DNA from: G963702155 sp963702155
GTDB taxonomy: Bacteria > Pseudomonadota > Alphaproteobacteria > Micavibrionales > Micavibrionaceae
Direction of reading: 5' to 3'
Assembly: GCA_963702155.1 (NCBI GenBank)
Contig: OY969717.1
Coordinates: 1,488,001 to 1,552,000 of the forward strand
Length of the DNA stretch: 64,000 nt
This document shows, in pieces, positions 37,677 through 46,073 of the stretch. The notes beneath the pieces are model-generated. The model saw only the letters and a list, made by a program, of their open reading frames with translations. It searched no databases and was not told where the DNA came from. A program made the position numbers and the translations under genes. How positions within the stretch are numbered: position 1 is the first letter of the stretch; each line of letters opens with the position of its first letter.

Positions 37677-37937
37677 AAAATATACGCTTTTGTAGTTTTG
37701 CGGTAAAATGGCTCCGTTATGGGAGATAAGTGATAAAACTGTGCTTTTCATTTTTAAAATCGTATAATGTCCAAATTATAAAAAAGCAGTATAGTTTGCG
37801 GATTTTGGCTTTTTAAAATACTTTAGATATAAAGTCCGCATGACTGCTATTTTAAGATAGATAATAGCCTTGAAAATATTAAGAAATAGAAAATACGGCT
37901 CATTCTTTTAATAAAAACATAAATCGGCAATACTTTT

Positions 37938-38441
37938 ATGCGCGTACCTCTTACAAAATTATTGCAAGCCTTAGGCGTAGGCCGAGTTTTATACCCCTAT
38001 GAAACCCAGCCATGGTTTTTGCAAGATGATGAAACTACACGCATGTGTTCTGCAGAAGTGCGAATGGGCCCTGGTGCAGAAGACTTGGAAGCCGAAATCC
38101 AGATTTTGGAAGAAAAAGAAGATAGTGATGGGGACACACAAATGACCCCCAATCAGATATTTTTAATGCGAGCAATGCCAACAGGTAGTGAGTGGACAGT
38201 GCGCGGCATGTGGGTAAAAGGTGAAAATTATGAGAATAAGATCTTTAATTGGGAGCAAAAAGGCTGTGATTTCTTTTTAAATTTTGTGCAGAGTATTCAA
38301 ATGGGCGAAATACCGGATATAGATGTACTGATAGAAAAAGAATTAAACGAAGATGGCGGCGATGTAAAAGGCGGCCGTGGCCGTATCGGCCGCAAATCAC
38401 CGAAAGCTAAAGCTTCTGCGATTCTAGGCATGAAGAAATAG
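37938..38441 (+). CDS. Hypothetical protein
   Basis: 167 residues with no recognised family. The N-terminus is compact (MRVPLTKLLQALGVGRVLYPYE). The middle is acidic (EDLEAEIQILEEKEDSD), followed by WTVRGMWVKGENYENKIFNW and a basic Gly/Lys/Arg tail (KGGRGRIGRKSPKAKA). No signal peptide or membrane segment. Possibly nucleic-acid-associated from the tail, but this is a guess. Confidence 0.6.
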   Translation: MRVPLTKLLQALGVGRVLYPYETQPWFLQDDETTRMCSAEVRMGPGAEDLEAEIQILEEKEDSDGDTQMTPNQIFLMRAMPTGSEWTVRGMWVKGENYENKIFNWEQKGCDFFLNFVQSIQMGEIPDIDVLIEKELNEDGGDVKGGRGRIGRKSPKAKASAILGMKK

Positions 38442-38497
38442 CATGACATATAATCTTAATGAAATAATTAGACTTAAAAAGCAGTCTATTACCTCCA

Positions 38498-38617
38498 ATG
38501 TGGTTTCATTTAACAATCGTATTTGAAAACGGACATAGAACTATATGCCATGGTTTTAAAAAATTATTTGAACAAGAAAATCTAGATAATCTACTTGAAA
38601 TTTTACCTGAAGATTAA
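38498..38617 (+). CDS. Possible 39-residue small protein
   Basis: An ATG-started frame of 39 residues beginning MWFHLTIVFENGHRTICHG and ending NLLEILPED. The composition is protein-like, but there is no clear ribosome-binding site and it could be a fragment of a decayed gene. It lies between the preceding hypothetical gene and the convergent terD-like gene. Confidence 0.3.
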   Translation: MWFHLTIVFENGHRTICHGFKKLFEQENLDNLLEILPED

Positions 38618-38625
38618 CTAAAATC

Positions 38626-39264
38626 CTACTGTTGACCAATGATACAGCCATATTTTGTTGCAATTTCCGCCAAACCATCGGGGAAGAATTCAGCTTGCGG
38701 TTTAAAATGCCATTTTGGCCCTTCGCGGTTAATTTGTCCTACAATCATTGCCGTTTCTGTTTTATCCTCAATAACGTCATCAATTTCATAACGGACGAAT
38801 TCATGTAGATTCTCTGTATTCATCACGCGAACATAAGCATTGCGCACCATCCCAAGGTTTTGCTCTTTCTCATTGCCTTTATAAACAGAGAGCACAATAA
38901 TTATGCGCATAACATCATAAGATATACCTTGTAAATCAATGGTTAAGCTCTCATCATCGCCATCACCGGCGCCGGTACGGCTATCGCCGCCATGAACAAT
39001 TGCGCCATCTGATCCTTCATCATTATTGTAAAAGATAAAATCGCTGTCCATGCGGGTCATTTCTTCTTTGTTTAAAAGAAATACACTCACATCTAAATCA
39101 AGCACATCAGCATTAAATGCGTTCAAATCCCACCCCATACCGACCGTTATACGACGTAAAGTAGGATCCTTTACAGATAAATTAATATCATCCCCAAGCT
39201 CGGCTTTTCCATCATCAAGCTCAAGTGCTTTACCTTCAAATTTTGTATCAAAAATATCAGACAT
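38626..39264 (-). CDS. TerD family protein
   Basis: 212 residues. The TerD core is clear: VGMGWDLNAFNADVLDLDVS, DFIFYNNDEGSDGAIVHGGD, the Ca-binding SRTGAGDGDDESLTIDL and VLSVYKG. TerD proteins bind calcium and belong to the ter stress/tellurite systems. One other ter-like gene lies next door, but the full terZABCDE set is absent, so tellurite resistance is not implied. Upstream neighbour on the same strand is the TerA-like gene. Confidence 0.93.
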   Translation of the reverse strand: MSDIFDTKFEGKALELDDGKAELGDDINLSVKDPTLRRITVGMGWDLNAFNADVLDLDVSVFLLNKEEMTRMDSDFIFYNNDEGSDGAIVHGGDSRTGAGDGDDESLTIDLQGISYDVMRIIIVLSVYKGNEKEQNLGMVRNAYVRVMNTENLHEFVRYEIDDVIEDKTETAMIVGQINREGPKWHFKPQAEFFPDGLAEIATKYGCIIGQQ

Positions 39265-39370
39265 TCATATAAACCCAAGTAAAAAATACATCCTATGTTA
39301 ATAATAACATATTATAGATATTAAAGTTCCATTTTGAAGAAGGTTTTTTTTAAAAGTCATTTCTTTAAAA

Positions 39371-40117
39371 TTATGTTTTTTCACCATCATCCCAATCAAG
39401 ACCAAAGCCAAAGGCGCGATCCATCTCTAAATGACCTGGGAAATATTCGGTATAATTTGTCAGTTTTATACCGCCGCGAACATTTTCTAACCCGCCTATA
39501 GCGCAGAGTTTTAAGGCATCGTCATGCGCCTTTAAAGTGACAACCAAATCATTTTCGCCCGGTATATCAATAATTGTTTTCGGATTGATTTCTTTCCATT
39601 TGGACGGCCCGTCATAAATATAAATATAAACAAGCAAGCGTTTGATCTCACTCCATTTGGAACCGTTTACGAGCAAATATTCATCATATCCGCTTGCCTC
39701 GCCCGTCGTCTCATCTCCTGAAAGAGAAACATATGGCGCATTATCAAAAGAACCGAATTTTTTCCCGAACGCCTGTATAGCGCCGCGCTCACCATTAGAA
39801 AGCTCGTATAGGCACCCGATATCCAGATCAACACCGACTTGAAGCGTTTTTTTCAAAAGTTTGCCAACAAAACCGGACTCTGCCATTTCGACATTATCCC
39901 AGTCTGCACCAATTTTTATTTTATCAAACCCCTGCGGCCCCGGATTAACGGCAATACTTTGCCCAGGATCGGTAAGATGATCGCTATTCTCAGGATTATA
40001 ACTAGACTGCCGAACACCTGCCGCACCCAGCGCGCCCCCATGTCCGGAAAATGATGCTTGGCTTTTTGTTGCCTCACGTATAGCCTGACCTGAACCTGAT
40101 TTTGGAGTTGTACTCAT
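39371..40117 (-). CDS. TerA-like (TerD-domain) protein
   Basis: 248 residues. About 65 Ser/Gly/Asn-rich residues precede a TerD-like domain with VGVDLDIGCLYELSNGE, FGSFDNAPYVSLSGDETTG, VYIYIYDG and LCAIGGLEN, features of TerA-type proteins. The GDDE-type calcium motif is shortened to GDETTGEASG. It probably forms a unit with the TerD gene 106 bases downstream. Confidence 0.85.
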   Translation of the reverse strand: MSTTPKSGSGQAIREATKSQASFSGHGGALGAAGVRQSSYNPENSDHLTDPGQSIAVNPGPQGFDKIKIGADWDNVEMAESGFVGKLLKKTLQVGVDLDIGCLYELSNGERGAIQAFGKKFGSFDNAPYVSLSGDETTGEASGYDEYLLVNGSKWSEIKRLLVYIYIYDGPSKWKEINPKTIIDIPGENDLVVTLKAHDDALKLCAIGGLENVRGGIKLTNYTEYFPGHLEMDRAFGFGLDWDDGEKT

Positions 40118-40183
40118 ATGCTCTTTTCCAATTCAATGTATATATATTTAAATGCCATAACTTAATAACTATGTAAAAATATC

Positions 40184-41305
40184 TTATTTTTCTGTAGGAA
40201 CCAATCTCAAAATGCTGCCTTCTTGGCTATCTGTCAGCATGTATAAATAACCATCAGGTGCATTTTTAACATCGCGTATGCGCTCATCCCTATCTTTTAA
40301 AAGAACCTCTTGCGCAATGATTTGGTTCCCTTTTAATTCAAGACGCCTCAAATGCGTGAGCGCAAGCGCACCCACAAATAGATCCCCCTGCCATTCAGGG
40401 AAAGCATCACCAGTATAAAAAACCATACCGGATGGTGCAATCGATGGATCCCAGTATATAAGCGGTTGCTCCATACCTTCAGCTTTTGTTTTATCCGAAA
40501 TGGCAAGACCGGAATACCCGATACCATATGTAATTTCAGGCCAGCCATAATTGGCGCCAGTCTTTAAAATATTTACCTCATCACCGCCCCTTGGCCCATG
40601 TTCATGCGTCCAAATATCGCCAGTTTCGGGATGAACCGCTATACCCTGTACATTACGATGACCATAAGAATAAATTTCCGGCGCGTAACCATCTTTGCCG
40701 ATAAAGGGATTATCATCAGGAATGCGTCCATCTTGATGAATGCGGACAACAGTGCCTAAGTGGTTGGATGGGTCTTGCGCTTCGTTTTTTTTAAATCGCT
40801 CTCCCAGCGTAATAAAAAGCATATCATCCGGAGCAATGGCAAGCCTTGATCCAAAATGATTGCTGCCGCGAGTTTTAGGGCTAGCCTCAAAAATCACTTT
40901 AACATTCTGCAATGTAAGGCCGCGCAATTCTGCACGTGCAACATTTGTGTTCTTGCCTTTAGCAAGACCGCCCGCCGAGTAAGAAAAAAAGATCGTTTTA
41001 TTATTTTTAAAATCCGGATGCACTAAAACATCCAAAAGCCCGCCTTGTCCGCCATCTGCAATCTCTGGCAAGCCATTAATCCGAAAGATTTGCTTTCCGC
41101 GAATAAGGTTTAAGCGCCCCGGACGTTCAGTAACCAGTATTTCACCATTGGGTAAAAATGCAAGCGCCCAAGGATGCTCAAGACCGCTAACCACGGTTTC
41201 AAGCTCAAACTGTGCTTGCTCCGTTTTGTAAGCGGCGTGCGCCTTTAAAGGTAATATGACTACGCTCAATCCAAAAACTATAGCTAAAATATAGTGTCTC
41301 ATCAC
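40184..41305 (-). CDS. PQQ-dependent aldose sugar dehydrogenase (YliI/Asd family)
   Basis: 373 residues, with a signal peptide (about 1-24) and a six-bladed propeller of the soluble glucose dehydrogenase type. HPWALAFLPNGEILVTERPG, DGGQGGLLDVLVHPDF, GSNHFGSRLA, SYGHRNVQGIAVHP and TGDIWTHEHGPRGGDEVN are characteristic. It oxidises aldoses in the periplasm with PQQ. The start overlaps the stop of the upstream tag gene by four bases (ATGA), indicating coupled translation. Confidence 0.93.
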   Translation of the reverse strand: MMRHYILAIVFGLSVVILPLKAHAAYKTEQAQFELETVVSGLEHPWALAFLPNGEILVTERPGRLNLIRGKQIFRINGLPEIADGGQGGLLDVLVHPDFKNNKTIFFSYSAGGLAKGKNTNVARAELRGLTLQNVKVIFEASPKTRGSNHFGSRLAIAPDDMLFITLGERFKKNEAQDPSNHLGTVVRIHQDGRIPDDNPFIGKDGYAPEIYSYGHRNVQGIAVHPETGDIWTHEHGPRGGDEVNILKTGANYGWPEITYGIGYSGLAISDKTKAEGMEQPLIYWDPSIAPSGMVFYTGDAFPEWQGDLFVGALALTHLRRLELKGNQIIAQEVLLKDRDERIRDVKNAPDGYLYMLTDSQEGSILRLVPTEK

Positions 41306-41937
41306 GGCCTTTCAAAATTATCACGGGCTGTATCAATAATAGGGCGACAAAAACATCCCTCAATATGATCATTGACCAGTCCCGCCGATTGCATATGTGC
41401 ATATATAGTAGTCGGCCCAACGAATTTAAACCCGCGTTTTTTTAAATCTTTGGACATGGCCTCGGATTGCACACTCATCGTAATCTGCGAAAGCGTTTCA
41501 TAATTGTAAATATTTGGCCGATCCATATCAGCTGGCTCAAAGCGCCAGAAATATGCCGCAAAAGACCCGTATTCATCTACAATATCACTAATCTTTTGCG
41601 CATTTTTAATAGTAGCCTCGATCTTGCCGCGATGCCGGATGATCCCTGTATTTTGAACCAAATGCTCAATCTTATCCGCGCTGTATCGCGAAACTTTCTC
41701 GAAATCAAAACCATCAAAGGCCGCTCTGAAATTCTCCCTTTTCCTCAAAATTGTGATCCAGCTTAAGCCAGCCTGAAAACCCTCCAAGCTCAATTTTTCG
41801 AAAAGCCGGATGTCGTTCGTTAAAGGCATCCCCCATTCCGTATCATGATACGCCAAATAAAGCTCGTCCTCCCCCGGCCACCAACACCTAGTCTTATCAT
41901 CATGACCCTTTATCAAACCATTTGTTGTCTTTTTCAT
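41302..41937 (-). CDS. tag: DNA-3-methyladenine glycosylase I
   Basis: 211 residues. RCWWPGEDELYLAYHDTEWG, the hallmark start with the zinc Cys and aspartates, is followed by LEGFQAGLSWITILRKRENF, RHRGKIEATIKNA and the C-terminal zinc ligands in HIEGCFC. It excises 3-methyladenine from alkylated DNA. It is the first gene of a two-gene unit with the sugar dehydrogenase. Confidence 0.96.
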   Translation of the reverse strand: MKKTTNGLIKGHDDKTRCWWPGEDELYLAYHDTEWGMPLTNDIRLFEKLSLEGFQAGLSWITILRKRENFRAAFDGFDFEKVSRYSADKIEHLVQNTGIIRHRGKIEATIKNAQKISDIVDEYGSFAAYFWRFEPADMDRPNIYNYETLSQITMSVQSEAMSKDLKKRGFKFVGPTTIYAHMQSAGLVNDHIEGCFCRPIIDTARDNFERP

Positions 41938-41991
41938 GAAAGCAGTTATATCATATTCACAATTTAAAACTTAAATGGAAATTTTTCAGAT

Positions 41992-42771
41992 ATGAACATT
42001 CGCGCCGCATTTTTATCTTTTGTATTTATATGTACAGCAATATCCCCGTCTTTAGCGCAAGATAAAGATAGCAATGACAAATGGGATATCAGCCTTGGCG
42101 GCGGAGTTTTATCTGTGCCTGAATATCCTGGAAGCGGTAAATATCAAGTTATCCCTATCCCTTATGTGGATATCGAATATGCAACCCGAGTATTTTTAAA
42201 TCCAATGCGCGGCCTTGGTGTATATGCCTTGAATACCCAGCAATATAAATTGGGCGCATCTATAGGGTACGAATTTGGCCGCGACGAAGATGATGATGAC
42301 CGCTTGAACGGTATGGGCGATATAGATGCCACCGCCGAAGTTGTCTTATTTGGAAGTTATATTATATCCCGCGAAGTCCCTATTGAATTCGCGTTAGAAC
42401 TTCGTCAGGACATTATGGATGGACATGATGGCTTCACCGCCAAAGCTGGTGCAGAATACATAAAACGTTTTTCTGATGGCACGCTTTTAAAGTTCGGTCC
42501 GGATATAAGTTATGGCAGCGATAATTACATGGAATCCTATTTCGGCGTTTCATCCAGCCAAGCTAACGCCTCTCGCTTTTCCCGCTACAATGCCGGAGCT
42601 GGCATTAAAGATGTGGGCTTTAATACGTTAGTCGTATATCCGATCAACGGTAAATGGTTTGCCACGGCGTTTGTAAATTATGATCACTTGGTTGGGGATG
42701 CAGGCGATAGCCCGATCAGCGAAAAAGATCATCAATTCTTTAGTGGTGCCTTTATCGGATATAAATTCTAA
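41992..42771 (+). CDS. MipA/OmpV family outer membrane protein
   Basis: 259 residues with a signal peptide (1-22, ending SLAQ) and a beta-barrel ending in an aromatic residue (GYKF). WDISLGGGVLSVPEYPGSGKY and GLGVYALNTQQYKLGASIGY are typical of MipA/OmpV. These proteins scaffold murein synthesis complexes in E. coli or act as general outer membrane proteins; the role here is open. A stand-alone gene. Confidence 0.9.
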   Translation: MNIRAAFLSFVFICTAISPSLAQDKDSNDKWDISLGGGVLSVPEYPGSGKYQVIPIPYVDIEYATRVFLNPMRGLGVYALNTQQYKLGASIGYEFGRDEDDDDRLNGMGDIDATAEVVLFGSYIISREVPIEFALELRQDIMDGHDGFTAKAGAEYIKRFSDGTLLKFGPDISYGSDNYMESYFGVSSSQANASRFSRYNAGAGIKDVGFNTLVVYPINGKWFATAFVNYDHLVGDAGDSPISEKDHQFFSGAFIGYKF

Positions 42772-42792
42772 AAAAAATTTTGTTAAAAGCGT

Positions 42793-43005
42793 CTAAGTTT
42801 TCTTCAAATATTGCGTCTTTAAAACAATAGTTGTTTTGCCAAACCGGCACTCAACCTCATCATTTTTATGGGTAAGTCGTACGTTTTTTGCAACCGTACC
42901 GCGTTTAAGGTTGTTATTCGTGCCTTTGACCTTTAGATCGCGTACCAACATAACGCTGTCCCCATCTTCTAAAGCCTCGCCATTACTATCTTTTGTATCG
43001 CTCAT
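42793..43005 (-). CDS. PhnA/YjdM C-terminal-domain protein
   Basis: 70 residues, starting at the ATG at 43005, which has AAGGAG nine bases upstream (43015-43020). A longer frame to 43095 lacks such a site. The sequence DGDSVMLVRDLKVKGTNNNL, then KRGTVAKNVRL, matches the C-terminal SH3-like domain of PhnA/YjdM; the N-terminal zinc ribbon of the E. coli protein is absent, as in many stand-alone forms. Despite the family name, no link to phosphonate metabolism is shown. Confidence 0.88.
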   Translation of the reverse strand: MSDTKDSNGEALEDGDSVMLVRDLKVKGTNNNLKRGTVAKNVRLTHKNDEVECRFGKTTIVLKTQYLKKT

Positions 43006-43121
43006 TTTCTCAATCTCCTTAAGATGATTGTATAATTGTATATATGTTTTATAAATGACGAAATCAGGCGCAAAACACAAGGATCGAAAGTTCAAGATAG
43101 TGTAGAATTTGCTATAAGAAA

Positions 43122-43562
43122 TTAAGATGTTGAATCATTCAATATGATCTCATCTTGGCTTGTTTTATAAGCTTTTTGCGCGCGTTGATATTCCGCAGTT
43201 TGTGTTGGGTTCATACGCCGGCCCGTAAGTGGGCCCAAAGGCATAGAGCTTTTGGAAATCATATCACGGACATCACGCATATTTTGAAACGCAAAATCAA
43301 AACTATACTGTCGCGGATCAGGCATGTAGGAATATTCATCATCAGCGTCGATAGAAGGCATACGATTTTGTTCCTGCGCCTGCGCCAAAACAATCATACT
43401 TTCTAAACTGGTCATGGGAGTAGAACGAATCTCGGGCTGAGCAACATCGTTAGCGTTTTCAGACGAATACCATCCATTCGATCTGCGCTTTTTGTCCTCG
43501 TCGCGCGAACGACGGGGGTACGGGAACATCCCGCCCTGAATTGTTTCAATTCTACTAGCCAT
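43122..43562 (-). CDS. Hypothetical protein
   Basis: 146 residues, no recognised family. It is hydrophilic, with an N-terminal basic cluster (YPRRSRDEDKKRRS), a Met/Pro-rich middle and a C-terminal helical segment (TQTAEYQRAQKAYKTSQDE). No signal peptide, membrane helix or Cys. Probably largely disordered. Confidence 0.55.
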   Translation of the reverse strand: MASRIETIQGGMFPYPRRSRDEDKKRRSNGWYSSENANDVAQPEIRSTPMTSLESMIVLAQAQEQNRMPSIDADDEYSYMPDPRQYSFDFAFQNMRDVRDMISKSSMPLGPLTGRRMNPTQTAEYQRAQKAYKTSQDEIILNDSTS

Positions 43563-43637
43563 AATTATATAACTTATTTCTACTATATTTTATGAACAAA
43601 TAGCAAAGAAAAAGAGTTCATATTTTTTTCAAAAAAA

Positions 43638-44339
43638 TCAAAATGGACAGGGGTCAAAAAAGCAAATGCGCCCCCCTCCAGCAGGATGAAACACATCAAG
43701 ACTTTGCGCATGCAGTTGCAATCTAGGCGCGGCTTTAAAAGCAGCGCCATCTGCATAAAGATCATCCCCCAAAATCGAATGCCCCAGCGTTTTCATATGT
43801 AAACGCAATTGATGCGTACGCCCTGTTATAGGTTTAAGTAAAACGCGCGTAATAATTTGTCCGCATTTTAATTTTTCTACCCTTGATATAGACCAATTGG
43901 TTTGCGCTGGCTTGCCTTGAACACGGTCAATCATTTGCCGCGGGCGATAATCCCAATCACATCGCATGGGTAAATCTATCAAGCCTTTGCGCTTACCGGT
44001 TTGCGCCTCCACATCGCCCCAAACGCAGGCTGCGTAAGATTTTTGCGGTTTGCGCTGCTCAAACTGTAACCCTAGATGACGCTGTGTATTTTTATTAAGC
44101 GCCATTATAAAAACCCCCGATGTATCCATATCCAGCCGATGCACAAGCAAAGCGTCAGGGAAAAAGGCCTGCACGCGCGTTTGCAACGAATCATGATGCG
44201 CTTCAACGCGCCCCGGAACACTAAGCAAACCACTTGGCTTGGATAAAACAATCATGCAATCATCTTTATAAATCACGGATACGTAGCGCATATCCGGTGG
44301 ATTATACTTTAACGGCGGTAACAAAGAGGGTGTAGACAT
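43638..44339 (-). CDS. RluA-family pseudouridine synthase
   Basis: 233 residues from the ATG at 44339; the upstream extension would need a TTG. The catalytic Asp sits in HRLDMDTSGVFIMAL, and KPSGLLSVPG, QRKPQKSYAACVWG and GRTHQLRLHMKTLGHSILGD are family motifs. There is no N-terminal S4 domain, so it resembles RluA (23S/tRNA) or TruC rather than RluC/D. The exact target uridine cannot be assigned. Confidence 0.92.
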   Translation of the reverse strand: MSTPSLLPPLKYNPPDMRYVSVIYKDDCMIVLSKPSGLLSVPGRVEAHHDSLQTRVQAFFPDALLVHRLDMDTSGVFIMALNKNTQRHLGLQFEQRKPQKSYAACVWGDVEAQTGKRKGLIDLPMRCDWDYRPRQMIDRVQGKPAQTNWSISRVEKLKCGQIITRVLLKPITGRTHQLRLHMKTLGHSILGDDLYADGAAFKAAPRLQLHAQSLDVFHPAGGGRICFFDPCPF

Positions 44340-44405
44340 AAAATATTTAAATAAACCATTCAAATTTTAATTGCACGCTTAGCATATAACTTTTATAAAG
44401 AAAAC

Positions 44406-44645
44406 ATGACAGATCGTATAAAAAGAATGAAATCCCTTTTAAATAATTCAACAACTATGCCAATGGGCGCGGCTGGCGGGTCTTTTATGATGGGTAGCGC
44501 ACATGGCCATGAACATCATCACCACGCACACGATGGTTCGTGTTGTGGCGGCAACCATGATGATAATCATGACAAGGGACATACGCATAAACACGAGCAC
44601 GATGAGGATTGCGACACAACAAACCCATCCGGTGGATGCTGTTAA
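44406..44645 (+). CDS. His/Cys-rich putative metal-binding small protein
   Basis: 79 residues. After a basic start (MTDRIKRMKSLL), the sequence from about residue 33 is dominated by His, Asp and Cys: HGHEHHHHAHDG, SCCGGNHDD, HTHKHEHDEDCD and a C-terminal GGCC. It contains 15 or more His and five Cys in about 47 residues. Such tails occur at the end of nickel/zinc-handling proteins such as SlyD, but here it stands alone. A role in storing or buffering Ni, Zn or Cu is inferred from composition only. Followed after 25 bases by a lipoprotein gene on the same strand. Confidence 0.8.
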   Translation: MTDRIKRMKSLLNNSTTMPMGAAGGSFMMGSAHGHEHHHHAHDGSCCGGNHDDNHDKGHTHKHEHDEDCDTTNPSGGCC

Positions 44646-44670
44646 ATAAACACGGCGGGAAAGAAATTTC

Positions 44671-44946
44671 ATGAAATATCTATCTCTATTTCTAATCGGT
44701 GTATCTTCCATCGCACTTTCGGCTTGCTCACACGAATACCGTTCCGAATTGGTGCAAGGCATCCGCGACATGGATGGTTATCTCCACAATCAATACGAGT
44801 TTGATGAAACCGAGGCGGTTGCCGTTGTAGTTGTAGAAAAAGAACCCGAAATGCTCTACCCTACTTTGCAAGAACCCATCCCCTATGACCGCGGTATTGA
44901 TGATCGCTCGCATTTATTTAAAGAAAAAACCCGTGCGAAACCTTAG
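44671..44946 (+). CDS. Small putative lipoprotein
   Basis: 91 residues. The signal peptide ends in a good lipobox, LSAC, with lipidated Cys19. The mature part is acidic, with an unusual Val run (AVAVVVVEKEPE). No family recognised. It follows the His/Cys-rich peptide gene after 25 bases, so the two may be one transcript. A short hairpin with no T tract follows the stop. Confidence 0.7.
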   Translation: MKYLSLFLIGVSSIALSACSHEYRSELVQGIRDMDGYLHNQYEFDETEAVAVVVVEKEPEMLYPTLQEPIPYDRGIDDRSHLFKEKTRAKP

Positions 44947-45143
44947 ACTTCATTGTTGAAGTTCTAAATGCTGAAACCGCATGCGTTTTATCTAAAAACC
45001 CCATAAAATCCAAACCGAAATTTAAATATTATTAAGCCTTTCCCTATACTATTAGGTATTGATGGAAGAGGTACATATAATCATACCTTCACCATTTACA
45101 AAAAAACTATAGAAAAAAATTTAAGTATAAAGGCCATAAGAAT

Positions 45144-46073
45144 ATGGAGCCATCGCATATGATGACACTACAGGACACAATTAAGAAGCCAGCAGCAAAA
45201 GAGAAAAGCTTTATCGATGCATGCATTGATACAATAAGGCATAAATCTTTTATAAATGCGTATCATAAAATGGTGGAGCTTGTTCCAGCTGTCAATGGAG
45301 AGCAAAAAGGCCGTTCATACAGATTACGTCATAAAGTATATTGCGAAGAAAACGGTTATGAATGCCCTGCCAAAGGTGGCAGTTATGTTGAAAAAGATCA
45401 ATATGATGACCGTAGCATGCATTACATCCTCAAGCACAAAATCAGTAATGAAATTATTGGCACAATCCGTGTAATTTTGCCCGACGATGCAAAGCCGGGC
45501 GAAAGCTTCCCAATTCAAACTGCATCAGATCACCCTTTATTAAAATACGATTCACGCATAACATCTTTGTGTGAAATCTCAAGGTTTTGCACCGCGCCAC
45601 GTTTTCGTAAAAGAAGCGGCGATGGAAAGTTTTTATCCTCATATCATGAACAAGATGACTTCAACACGCAAACAACACTAAAAAAACTTAAAGACGTGAC
45701 ATTCTCGCGCCGCAGAATCCCGTATGTACAAGCTGCTCTGCTTCAGGGAGCCTTCGAGGCTGCTATGCAAGCGCGTATAATGGACTGCGTGTGGATGGTC
45801 GAACCAAGTCACATCAGAAGCTTGAACCGCATCGGGTTAGTTTACCGTGTACTTGGCTCAAAAGTCAGTATTCACGGCGGATTACAGCCAATTATATTCA
45901 ATATAAAACATGTTTTAGATAACATGCGAAGCCACGCCCCGCATTGCTGGGAAATTATTTCAGACGAAGGCCGTCTTCAGGATATGGCCGATGAATTATG
46001 CCAAAACGACTGGCAAGACCGTCTGATCGATGATGAATGTTGGGATCAGATTTACGATACACTCAAATCTTGA
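45144..46073 (+). CDS. Exosortase-system-type / N-acyl amino acid synthase-like acyltransferase
   Basis: 309 residues of the GNAT-related acyltransferase group that includes PEP-CTERM/exosortase-associated acyltransferases and FeeM-like N-acyl amino acid synthases. YRLRHKVYCEENGYECP, the acidic VEKDQYDDRSMHYILKH, GTIRVILPDD and CEISRFCTAPRFRKR are family features. These enzymes use acyl-ACP or acyl-CoA to acylate amino groups. No exosortase or PEP-CTERM protein was seen in the window. The 3' end overlaps the convergent ATP-grasp gene by 22 bases. An ATG at 45159 is an alternative start. Confidence 0.8.
   Translation: MEPSHMMTLQDTIKKPAAKEKSFIDACIDTIRHKSFINAYHKMVELVPAVNGEQKGRSYRLRHKVYCEENGYECPAKGGSYVEKDQYDDRSMHYILKHKISNEIIGTIRVILPDDAKPGESFPIQTASDHPLLKYDSRITSLCEISRFCTAPRFRKRSGDGKFLSSYHEQDDFNTQTTLKKLKDVTFSRRRIPYVQAALLQGAFEAAMQARIMDCVWMVEPSHIRSLNRIGLVYRVLGSKVSIHGGLQPIIFNIKHVLDNMRSHAPHCWEIISDEGRLQDMADELCQNDWQDRLIDDECWDQIYDTLKS

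Noticed and set aside
38626..40117. Tellurite resistance operon
   Set aside because: Only TerD- and TerA-like genes are present; TerC, the usual membrane component, is absent.
44947..44962. Hairpin ACTTCA/TGAAGT after the lipoprotein gene
   Set aside because: The stem is only 6 bp and no T tract follows, so it is not supported as a terminator.
45144..46073. Possible PEP-CTERM/exosortase surface system
   Set aside because: Only the acyltransferase is present; no exosortase, PEP-CTERM protein or EPS cluster of that type was seen.
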